A program made the position numbers and the translations under genes. Source: Lachnospiraceae bacterium (GTDB lineage Bacteria; Bacillota; Clostridia; Lachnospirales; Lachnospiraceae). From it: a stretch of DNA of 64,000 nucleotides. The notes under the pieces are model-generated. The model was given only the letters and a program-made list of their open reading frames with translations. It searched no databases and was not told where the DNA came from. The DNA lies in assembly GCA_029225065.1 (NCBI GenBank), contig JAQXVT010000079.1, positions 1-64,000 of the forward strand, given 5' to 3'. Below, one piece after another: positions 53,759-60,821 of the stretch; the first letter of the stretch is position 1; each line of letters starts with the position of its first letter.

Positions 53759-53807
53759 AGAACGTTTTCTTTAATTGGATAATACTACAGCTTTCATTTT
53801 ATGTCAA
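53759..53807 (-). promoter_or_regulatory. AnmK-operon promoter and LacI operator
   Basis: -35 TTGACA (53802-53807), 17 bp, -10 TATTAT (53779-53784) on the minus strand. AGAACGTTTTCT (53759-53770), a palindrome around the central CG typical of LacI-family sites, covers about +2 to +13. It is also beside a TTCTCAC/GTGAGAA hairpin (53743-53762). Confidence 0.75.
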
Positions 53808-53942
53808 CATTTTTCTACATAATCGTGTTTTTTACTATTTTATGTTGTCTTTTTTTGTCGAATCTGAACAAAAACTTTCTCTGCCAAAGATCTGGTTAGA
53901 TTCACGCATCTATATAGTGATGTTATTTTCCAAAAATAGGGC

Positions 53943-53952
53943 GAACGTTTTC
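53943..53952. promoter_or_regulatory. Second GAACGTTTTC operator-like site
   Basis: Identical decamer to the core of the promoter operator, about 185 bp further upstream. A LacI-type tetramer or dimer pair could loop between them. It is otherwise in a non-coding stretch between the operon promoter and the lacI-type gene. Confidence 0.45.
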
Positions 53953-54011
53953 ATTCATCTGTTAAAACCATTCAATATAGGTATTCTATGGATTGATACA
54001 TCATCTGCATC

Positions 54012-54047
54012 AAAAAAAAGAACGCTGTCATTTGCTGACAACGTTCT
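54012..54047 (-). terminator. Intrinsic terminator of the LacI-type gene
   Basis: On the minus strand, GAACGTTGTCA pairs with TGACAGCGTTC and is followed by TTTTTTTT, about 23 bp after the stop codon. Confidence 0.87.
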
Positions 54048-54069
54048 CTCTGTTTTCTTTTATTGCCTT

Positions 54070-55110
54070 TCAGTACGTCTTATTAATCCGGCACGACGCT
54101 CTTTTCACAAGCGTTTGATTCAGGGTAATCGTCAGTTCCTCCTGATGTGGATTGTCTGACTCGATCTGCTCGATCAGGCTCGCCACTGCCAACTCCCCCA
54201 TCTTCCTGCACGGCTGCCGCACAGATGTCATTTTCATGTAGATATTGTGTTCTTCATCATCCCAAGTCACGACCGATATCTGCTCTGGAAAACTCATTTT
54301 TCTCTCATCCAGTACATTCAAAAATTCCCCGACAATCGAGTTGTTAAACACAATAACAGCTGTGATCCGATGATAATCCAGCAAAATATCGATCTTTTTC
54401 TTTGTCTCCGCCGCTTTCTGCCAATCAACCGTGATGCACATTCCGTCATGACTGATTCCAGCCTCGCGAAGCGCTGCCCGATAGCCCTCTTCTCGTTCAC
54501 GGACTGTATTTGAAACCGCTTTTTCTCTCTCTGAGCCAATTGTCGCAATCCCATCATGCCCAAGCCCGATCAGATACTTTGTCACAGTATACGCCATTGC
54601 ATAATTATCTGTGAGAACGGACGTAAATGGAAAGCCATTGATCTTCCGGTCAAACGTCACAATCGGAAATTTTTCAAACACGGTCTTCACGTATTTCGTC
54701 GGTATTTCTTTTCGATCGGTAAAGGTCGATGCAAGCAAGATTCCGTCCACCTGTTTGGAGGCCAGCATCTCAAGGCATTCCAGCTCCCGTTCCCGCTTCT
54801 CATTGGAATTACAGATCAGAACTGCATAGCCCTTTTCCCGCGCCTTCTGCTCAATCGCAGCTACGATTGCGCCAAAAAAGTTGTTCTGAATATCTGCCAC
54901 CACCACAGCGATTGTCTTTGTGCTGTGGCTTCGCATGCTCTGTGCCAGCTTGTTCGGAATATAATGCAGCTCTTCCGCTGCCGCGAGCACCTTCTGCTTC
55001 GTCTCATCTGATATTTTTCCATAATTTCCGAGCGCCCGCCCTGCCGACGCCACGGAAACCCCTGCCTTTTTTGCTACATCTTTGATTGTTGCCTGATTTT
55101 CTCTCCCCAT
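54070..55110 (-). CDS. LacI-family transcriptional regulator
   Basis: 346 residues. The N-terminal helix-turn-helix ATIKDVAKKAGVSVASAGRALGNYGKISDETKQKVLAAAEELHYIPNKLAQSMR includes the hinge helix, followed by a periplasmic-binding-like sensor (IAVVVADIQNNFFGAIVAAIEQKA; VVTWDDEEHN; MTSVRQPCRKMGELAVASLIE). It sits directly upstream of the AnmK-like operon on the same strand, separated by a terminator, and GAACGTTTTC sites occur at that promoter. It is most likely the local sugar-responsive repressor. Confidence 0.93.
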   Translation of the reverse strand: MGRENQATIKDVAKKAGVSVASAGRALGNYGKISDETKQKVLAAAEELHYIPNKLAQSMRSHSTKTIAVVVADIQNNFFGAIVAAIEQKAREKGYAVLICNSNEKRERELECLEMLASKQVDGILLASTFTDRKEIPTKYVKTVFEKFPIVTFDRKINGFPFTSVLTDNYAMAYTVTKYLIGLGHDGIATIGSEREKAVSNTVREREEGYRAALREAGISHDGMCITVDWQKAAETKKKIDILLDYHRITAVIVFNNSIVGEFLNVLDERKMSFPEQISVVTWDDEEHNIYMKMTSVRQPCRKMGELAVASLIEQIESDNPHQEELTITLNQTLVKRASCRINKTY

Positions 55111-55410
55111 AGTCCCGCCTGTTTATCTCTTTGTTTTTTCTTTCATTTTTGCGCTGCTGCGGCGTGCCATACTCTGCTTTTCTGCCTATTCTCTTCTTAA
55201 CCAAATCGCAAATCGGATTGTAAATGTCCAAATTGACTGACCTGACAGAGCACTGATATTCTTTTATATCGCATCGCCAAAGTAGAAGTTTTGTTGCTTT
55301 TTCCTATTATACGCAGAAAATCGGGCGTTTTGCAACTCTTCTGTCTCATTTTGTATAAAAAAGAATCCTCCGCGCGAAGCCTTTTTATTTCACTGACCGC
55401 GATTTTCCAT
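55111..55410. other. Non-coding gap upstream of the LacI-type gene
   Basis: 300 bp between the lacI-type start and the gldA-remnant terminator. It should hold the regulator's promoter, but I see no convincing -35/-10 pair, no repeat and no supported reading frame. Confidence 0.4.
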
Positions 55411-55444
55411 AAAAAACGGCAGATGACCGTTTTTTCATCTGCCG
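55411..55444 (-). terminator. Intrinsic terminator after the gldA remnant
   Basis: On the minus strand, CGGCAGATG pairs with CATCTGCCG and is followed by TTTTTT, 14 bp beyond the remnant's stop. Confidence 0.87.
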
Positions 55445-55457
55445 CAGTGTATGTTTT

Positions 55458-55757
55458 TTATTCCTCGCCGAGGTAATATCTTCCGTATGCATCAGCTGCC
55501 TTCAGTGCTGCAGCCACGCTCTCCGGCGTTACCTCAAACGGCATATTGTAGAGTGTGTCGTTCTCAGCGCATGCAGCCTTCGCTACTGCCATGATCTGCT
55601 TAAAGCTCTCCTCAATCTCTGCGCCAATCCGCTTATAGCCGCCCTTACTGATGAGAATCAGCGCCTTTTTTCCGTATGCCTGTGCATAAGTTCCAAGCTT
55701 CTTCATTTCTCCCGCACCCTGAATGTATTTGGACGGGCTGATCAGTATTCTTGCTAT
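55458..55757 (-). pseudogene. gldA: Glycerol dehydrogenase remnant, ends fused after a large deletion
   Basis: The N-terminal part, ARILISPSKYIQGAGEMKKLG then YGKKALILISKGGYKRIGAEIEESFK, is the start of GldA. It runs in frame straight into the GldA C-terminus, AKAACAENDTLYNMPFEVTPESVAAALKAADAYGRYYL. About 280 residues, with the NAD and metal sites, are missing. The original start, 8 bp after GGAG, now reads ATA (55755-55757); the first ATG is internal (55704-55706). The terminator is kept. Non-functional as a dehydrogenase. Confidence 0.85.
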
Positions 55758-55956
55758 TTCCGGTTCTCCTTTCGTACACTGCCGCCGTCCATCTCAATAC
55801 CTCCCCGTTTGTTTTGGACAGTTTTTCCAGATTGTGTCTCCGCAGCACAACAAGCTGAAAGCAGGCCTCTATATTGTTATTTTTTTACAAGTGCGGTTTA
55901 ACACATCGTTTTCTTTCTGTCCAGAGGGGCAATCGGGATTTATTTTCAGTATACTT

Positions 55957-56757
55957 TTACAGTTTGAATGTCTCCATGTCATCCGGAATAAACAGATTTC
56001 CGTGATATACCGCACTGCCCTCCCGGCCGTACAGCTCCTTCCGCTGTGCGATCGTGTCATCCTCGGTGTGATACAGAATCAGATTTTTTACATGCAGTCG
56101 CTCTGCAAGCTCGCAGGCGTCTTTTACGGTCGAGTGGTGCTTTTCATACGGCTGATATTTGTCTGCCTGAGAATAAAGGCAGAATGCCTCGTGCAGCAGC
56201 CAGGTGCTGTCTTTTACGTACGCTTCGTCCGCCTCGTTGTACGGCTCGTCACCGCAGCAGGTCAGCTTTTCTCCGTCACCGAGCTGCATTGTAAATCCAA
56301 ACTGTTTTGCTTTTGTTGAATGAATATCGAAAAACGTCGTTTCATGCCCAAGGATTTCTTTCCTGTCTCCGTCCTTCACCTCGATCAGATGCAGCTTCTC
56401 ATCCAGAAATCTGGCATGCTTTCCCGGAAGCAGCGTCTTTGTCAGATCGCGCAAAAGAGTGATGAGTTCGCCGTGCGCGTACAGTGTCACGTCGTGTGTG
56501 ATCACTCCTTTTGTCATCTTCTGGCAGATCATCCGCATCACCCACAGGATTCCGAAAAGATGGTCCATGTGCTTGTGTGTCACAAAAATCGTGCGGATGT
56601 CATTTAAGGAAACGTCGGCCTCCTCCAACCGCGAAAGAATCGTATTTCCCCCGCCTCCGTCCACTAAAAAGCAGTCTTCGCCCTCCCGCAGGACAAAGCA
56701 GGTGTTGTATATTTTCGTCACGGCAGCGTTGCCGGTGCCAAGGATTGTAAGGTTCAT
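55957..56757 (-). CDS. Metallo-beta-lactamase-fold hydrolase, RNase Z-like group
   Basis: 266 residues, starting MNLTILGTGNAAVTKIYNTCFVL after AGGAGG. Metal-site motifs: FVTHKHMDHLFG (HxHxDH), then a late His in YEKHHSTVKDACELAERL and LILYHTEDD. The LGTGNA start and short length fit the RNase Z/ElaC-like hydrolases, but the exosite arm is not evident. Substrate unknown. It is 34 bp downstream of the HEPN remnant on the same strand. Confidence 0.83.
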   Translation of the reverse strand: MNLTILGTGNAAVTKIYNTCFVLREGEDCFLVDGGGGNTILSRLEEADVSLNDIRTIFVTHKHMDHLFGILWVMRMICQKMTKGVITHDVTLYAHGELITLLRDLTKTLLPGKHARFLDEKLHLIEVKDGDRKEILGHETTFFDIHSTKAKQFGFTMQLGDGEKLTCCGDEPYNEADEAYVKDSTWLLHEAFCLYSQADKYQPYEKHHSTVKDACELAERLHVKNLILYHTEDDTIAQRKELYGREGSAVYHGNLFIPDDMETFKL

Positions 56758-56791
56758 GGTGTGTCCTCCTGTGTGTTGTGTCCTCTCTTGA

Positions 56792-57088
56792 TTATTCTTT
56801 TTCACTTTCGTCAGAAAATAAATAATTTTCGGCAAATTTCAGCAGTCTTTCTGCCGTCTCTATCTTCTGTGCTGTTACGTCTTTCGATGCAATATAGAAG
56901 GTGTCATAATCACCTGCATGACGTATTTCTTCTGCCTTTACAATTTTACGTTCTAACTCGCGAGGGAAAATTTCCGGTTGAACGAAATTTTTATTAAAAT
57001 ATCTCAATGTATCTTTATGACGTTTAAATACAATTCCTTCTTTTGCAAGAACTGCGCCTATCGTATGAAAATGCTATAGTATGCTCTG
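56792..57088 (-). pseudogene. HEPN-domain toxin remnant (MNT/HEPN module)
   Basis: Two reading frames together give a HEPN protein: NRAYYSIF in one frame, then after a one-base slip in AAAA (57068-57071) HTIGAVLAKEGIVFKRHKDTLRYFNKNFVQPEIF and AEEIRHAGDYDTFYIASKDVTAQKIETAERLLKF. The first roughly 30 residues and the start codon are gone, deleted together with the end of the MNT gene. Family members (HepT-like) are about 130 aa. Not expected to make an active RNase. Confidence 0.8.
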
Positions 57089-57408
57089 TTATTTGCCCCG
57101 CTGTACGTTTGCATAAAATGGATAAGCCTCCGCCCATTTTTCAAAATGCTGTTTGTTTTTACAACCGGCATCATCCAAATATCATAATCTACATTATACT
57201 CAAAGCCCAGTTCGGAAAGCTGATCCGCGTATGCATCCATCTCTGCAGCAGTCAGGTCTACCAACAACATAATATCAACATCTGACTGGTCATTATAATC
57301 ACCGCGTGCATCGGAACCATACAAAATTACTTTTTTCAGGTGTGTTCCATATATTTTGCGTATTTCCTGTAAATATTTTATCAGTAAAGTCTGAATTATC
57401 TGCGGCAT
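57089..57408 (-). pseudogene. MNT-type nucleotidyltransferase antitoxin remnant
   Basis: Residues 1 to about 83 are good MNT sequence: VILYGSDARGDYNDQSDVDIMLLV (GSxARG and DxD) up to DYDIWMMPVV. A slip in the A run at the KT codons then moves the true frame: KNKQHFEKWAEAYPFYANVQRG reads in the next frame and ends in TAA at 57089. The original frame instead continues into HEPN sequence. MntA-like proteins normally inactivate HepT by AMPylation. The catalytic part may still be made, but the module is broken. Confidence 0.78.
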
Positions 57409-57527
57409 ATCTCATCTCTCCTTTCCGTTTTTCTGCTCTCAGTATACTTTCAAACCTGCCATACCTCAACCAAAAGCTTTTCCTGTTAATTAATTCATAT
57501 TCTCTGAAGGAGATCTGCCTGATTCAG

Positions 57528-58511
57528 TTAAATTGTAATCAGACCCCGCGTCTCCGGCCCGTCCGCCCGCAGGTCACACTCGCGGAACAGGCGATCTACC
57601 TCGCAAAGGTATTCACTCACTTTTGAAGCCTTGCGGATCTTTTTTCCGATCTTCTCGCTGTGCTCAAAATTCTGGAGCATGTAGCTCCAAAGCTCCTTCA
57701 TGTGGAACACGGCATTGCGGTCTTCGCCGAAAATTTCACGGTACTGAGCGAAGATCTCTGCGTGAAACTCGTAAAGGAGCTTCTTTTCTGATTCCAGATC
57801 GCGACCTGCAGCGCTTTTCAGCCGCCCAATCAGCCCCGTATCCGCAATCACACCTCGTCCAAGCATCACCCGTTCCGTGTCCGGATATGCCGCACGAAAC
57901 GCTTCATAATCCCGCGCCGTCAGCAGATTTCCATTATAACAGACCGGCGCACGACTTGCTTTTTCCAGCTGTGCATAAATGTCAAGATGCGGTTCCCCTT
58001 TGTAGAATTCTTCCCGCGTGCGCGGGTGAATAATCAACTCAGATAACGGATACTGATTGTAGATCTCCAGCAGGCGAAAACCTTCCTCCGGGTCTTTCAT
58101 ACCAATCCTTGTTTTAAGTGAAATCCGTACCTCATTTTCCGAAAATATACGGTCCAGAAATTGATCCAATTCCTCCGGATACGCAAGAAATCCGGCGCCT
58201 TTTTTTCGCGCTGTGACCGTGCCGGACGGACATCCAAGATTCAGATTGACCTCCTGATACCCATATGACTGCAGCTCCTGCACCGCCTCGTGAAACCGGT
58301 CGGCATCGTTTGTCATAATCTGCGGCACCAGATCTTTCACATAATTATTTTCCGGCAGGATATCCCGCAGCTCCTTTTTGCCCAGCGGGTGTTTCTGGTT
58401 CGGCACAATAAACGGCGTAAAATAGCGATCCGCCCCCGGGAAATACTTTTCCAGCGCATTTCGGTAAATGTATCCAGTGACACCCTCAAGCGGGGCAACG
58501 TAAAATTTCAT
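57528..58511 (-). CDS. dus: tRNA-dihydrouridine synthase
   Basis: 327 residues. MKFYVAPLEGVTGYIYRNAL is the FMN barrel start, NLNLGCPSGTVTARKKGAGFLAYPE carries the catalytic Cys, then RISLKTRIGMKDPEEGFRLLEIYN, LIIHPRTREEFYKG and VCYNGNLLTARDYEAF, VMLGRGVIADTGLIGRLK. The C-terminal helical tRNA-binding part is intact. It reduces uridines in the tRNA D-loop using NADPH. ATG after CAGGAG. Confidence 0.92.
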   Translation of the reverse strand: MKFYVAPLEGVTGYIYRNALEKYFPGADRYFTPFIVPNQKHPLGKKELRDILPENNYVKDLVPQIMTNDADRFHEAVQELQSYGYQEVNLNLGCPSGTVTARKKGAGFLAYPEELDQFLDRIFSENEVRISLKTRIGMKDPEEGFRLLEIYNQYPLSELIIHPRTREEFYKGEPHLDIYAQLEKASRAPVCYNGNLLTARDYEAFRAAYPDTERVMLGRGVIADTGLIGRLKSAAGRDLESEKKLLYEFHAEIFAQYREIFGEDRNAVFHMKELWSYMLQNFEHSEKIGKKIRKASKVSEYLCEVDRLFRECDLRADGPETRGLITI

Positions 58512-58580
58512 TGTTTTTCTCCTGTTTTTCTTTATTTAACTGAGTCAGGCAAGGCAAGCTTACTTATGATCCTACAAGCA

Positions 58581-58645
58581 GCAAAGCGGATTGCGAATAT
58601 CTGCTTTGATTCGAATAGCGAAGCGGACTATGAATATCCACTTTG
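58581..58645. repeat. Two tandem 28-bp hairpin repeats
   Basis: Copies at 58581-58608 and 58618-58645, 37 bp apart, share GAATATC and the arms AGCGGA and CTTTG; each can fold (AAAGCGGA with TCTGCTTT in the first). The 415-bp gap 58512-58926 otherwise shows only the terminator near 58825. Confidence 0.55.
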
Positions 58646-58824
58646 CCCGCAGAACGCATCACCATTCTGTGCACTCTGCCTCTCGTATTGTACAGGTATT
58701 TATCTTAAAACACAATGCTGATTTTGTGCTATTCCTTCTATACAGCCCTCCCCTTTGCAAACGCGCTGTAAAATTCTGCCGTAAAGCAGCCAGGTGGAAT
58801 CTGCTTTAACGATCCTCATTCACA

Positions 58825-58867
58825 CAAAGAGGGCCCGCTGATCGATTTCTGACCAGCCAGGCCCTCT
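58825..58867 (-). terminator. Probable terminator of the FGGY kinase transcript
   Basis: On the minus strand, AGAGGGCC and GGCCCTCT form a strong stem with a partly paired interior; the following TTTGTGTG is only weakly T-rich. The palindromic element at 58927-59064 lies between it and the gene. Confidence 0.5.
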
Positions 58868-58926
58868 CTCTTCCGCAAAGCAAACCGTAAGTCCACCCTG
58901 CTCCTGGTATTATTTTGACTTATTTG

Positions 58927-59064
58927 TAACTGTTCAGAGCCAAGCAGGATTTCATAAAATAGCTGTAAAATGCTTGCATTTTTAAAGCCATTTTTGAAAT
59001 TTCATTTGCTCTGCAAAGCCGGACGATATGCGCAGCATTTTGGAGGCTGGCTCTGAACAATAAC
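58927..59064. repeat. 138-bp palindromic element with TGTTCAGAGCCA/TGGCTCTGAACA ends
   Basis: Terminal inverted repeats TGTTCAGAGCCA (58931-58942) and TGGCTCTGAACA enclose a long imperfect hairpin (ATTTCATAAAATAGC with GCCATTTTTGAAAT). No coding frame. Its right end abuts the FGGY kinase stop with 2 bp between. A partial copy lies after prs (47713-47753). It looks like a MITE-type element. Confidence 0.7.
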
Positions 59065-59066
59065 GA

Positions 59067-60668
59067 CTATTTCAGTGATTCCACTGCTGCCTTCTCGATC
59101 GGCAGTCCCTCTTTGTAGCGCTCGATAAATGCGTCAAATCCTGCCACATCCTCTGCTTTTGGCTGCATCTCAAGGCCTTCGCTTCCTGCGAATACCTGAT
59201 CTGCCAGGAACTGATCGAGCGTCTCGCCGTCTTTCTTATTTACCATGTAGGAAGCAAGAAGTGCGATGCCCCATGCGCCGCCCTCACCTGCGGTCTCCAT
59301 AACGGATACCGGAGAATTGAGTGCTGCTGCCAGGATGCCCTGGCCTACTCCCTTGGTCTTGAACAGACCGCCGTGGCCGTAGATCTTGTCGATTTTCACA
59401 TCCTCGTTCTTCAGGAGGATGTCAAAACCAACCTTCAGTGCACCGAGTGCGGTAAACAGGTTGACGCGCATGAAGTTTGCAAGATTAAATTTGCTGTCCG
59501 GTTTTCTCGCGAAGAGCGGACGGCCCTCGTTGAAGCCTGTGATGTGCTCGCCGGAGAAATAGTTGTATGCCAGGAGTCCGCCACAGTCTGCGTCGCCCTC
59601 AAGCGCCTTGTTGTAAAGTGTGCCGAACAGCTTGCCCATGTCGACTTCCACGCCGAATGCTTCTGCAAACTCTTTGAAAATGTTTACCCATGCGTTCAGG
59701 TCGGAGGTACAGTTGTTGCAGTGTACCATTGCCACCTGATGTCCTGCCGGTGTCGTTACGATATCGATTGCGTCGTACGGCTTGGACAGGTCTTTTTCCA
59801 GAACGATCATACCAAATACGGAAGTACCTGCGGATACGTTTCCGGTGCGTACTGCCACGCTGTTCGTCGCTGCCATACCGGTGCCTGCATCACCTTCCGG
59901 CGGGCAAACCGGGATGCCTGCCTGCAGCTTGCCGGATACGTCGAGCTTCTTCGCACCCTCTGCAGTCAGTGTTCCTGCATTTTCGCCTGCTACCAGTACC
60001 TTCGGGAAGATCTCGGAAAGCTTCCAGCCAAATCCCTTCGGTGCTACCAGCTCATCAAATTTCTTTACCATCTCTGCGTTGTAATCTTTTGTCGCAGTAT
60101 CGATCGGGAACATACCGGATGCCTCGCCGACGCCTGCCACCTTCTCACCGGTCAGCTGCCAGTGAATGTACTCTGCCAGTGTCGATACGAATGCGATGTC
60201 CTTTACGTGCTCCTCGCCGTTTAAGATCGCCTGATACAGATGTGCGATCGTCCATCTCTGCGGAATGTGGAACTGGAACAGCTCGGTCAGCTCCTCGGAT
60301 GCCTGCTCTGTGATTGTATTTCTCCAGGTACGGAACGGCACCATCAGCTCACCTGCTGCATTGAACGGCATGTAGCCGTGCATCATGGCGCTGAAACCGA
60401 TGCCTGCCAGAGAGGTTACTTCCACTCCATATTTTGCCTTTACATCTTCTGTCATATCACGGTAGCAGTCCTGCAGTCCGTTCCAGATTGCATCCAGGCT
60501 GTACGTCCAGATTCCGTCTACCAGCTGATTTTCCCACTCGTGGCTTCCTGAAGCGATCGGTGCATTCTTCTCATCCACCAGTACCGCTTTGATTCGTGTG
60601 GAACCAAACTCGATACCAAGTACGGCCTTGCCGCTCTCGATCGTATTTTTTGTTGCTTCTACTCCCAT
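59067..60668 (-). CDS. FGGY-family pentulose kinase (ribulokinase or xylulokinase type)
   Basis: 533 residues. FGGY/ASKHA motifs: [18 protein letters not shown] (phosphate loop), [60 protein letters not shown] and [22 protein letters not shown] (adenosine site). Lachnospiraceae homologues I know of accompany araA/araD-type genes, so L-ribulose is a plausible substrate, but no isomerase or epimerase is in the window. ATG behind TAGGAGG. Confidence 0.85.
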   Translation of the reverse strand: MGVEATKNTIESGKAVLGIEFGSTRIKAVLVDEKNAPIASGSHEWENQLVDGIWTYSLDAIWNGLQDCYRDMTEDVKAKYGVEVTSLAGIGFSAMMHGYMPFNAAGELMVPFRTWRNTITEQASEELTELFQFHIPQRWTIAHLYQAILNGEEHVKDIAFVSTLAEYIHWQLTGEKVAGVGEASGMFPIDTATKDYNAEMVKKFDELVAPKGFGWKLSEIFPKVLVAGENAGTLTAEGAKKLDVSGKLQAGIPVCPPEGDAGTGMAATNSVAVRTGNVSAGTSVFGMIVLEKDLSKPYDAIDIVTTPAGHQVAMVHCNNCTSDLNAWVNIFKEFAEAFGVEVDMGKLFGTLYNKALEGDADCGGLLAYNYFSGEHITGFNEGRPLFARKPDSKFNLANFMRVNLFTALGALKVGFDILLKNEDVKIDKIYGHGGLFKTKGVGQGILAAALNSPVSVMETAGEGGAWGIALLASYMVNKKDGETLDQFLADQVFAGSEGLEMQPKAEDVAGFDAFIERYKEGLPIEKAAVESLK

Positions 60669-60821
60669 GTTCTGATCCTCCTATCAACTTCACGTGCCTT
60701 TTCTGCGTTCACGTAAAACCATTATAGCATTCTTTCCTAAACGACGCCACTCATTTTTCCAAAACCTGTGCACATTATCTAACAAAGGAGCCTTCACATC
60801 TGAAGTGAATCAGACAAGTCC

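Noticed and set aside
54020-54046. A third LacI operator at CAACGTTC
   Set aside because: It forms one arm of the regulator's own terminator hairpin, which explains the similarity.
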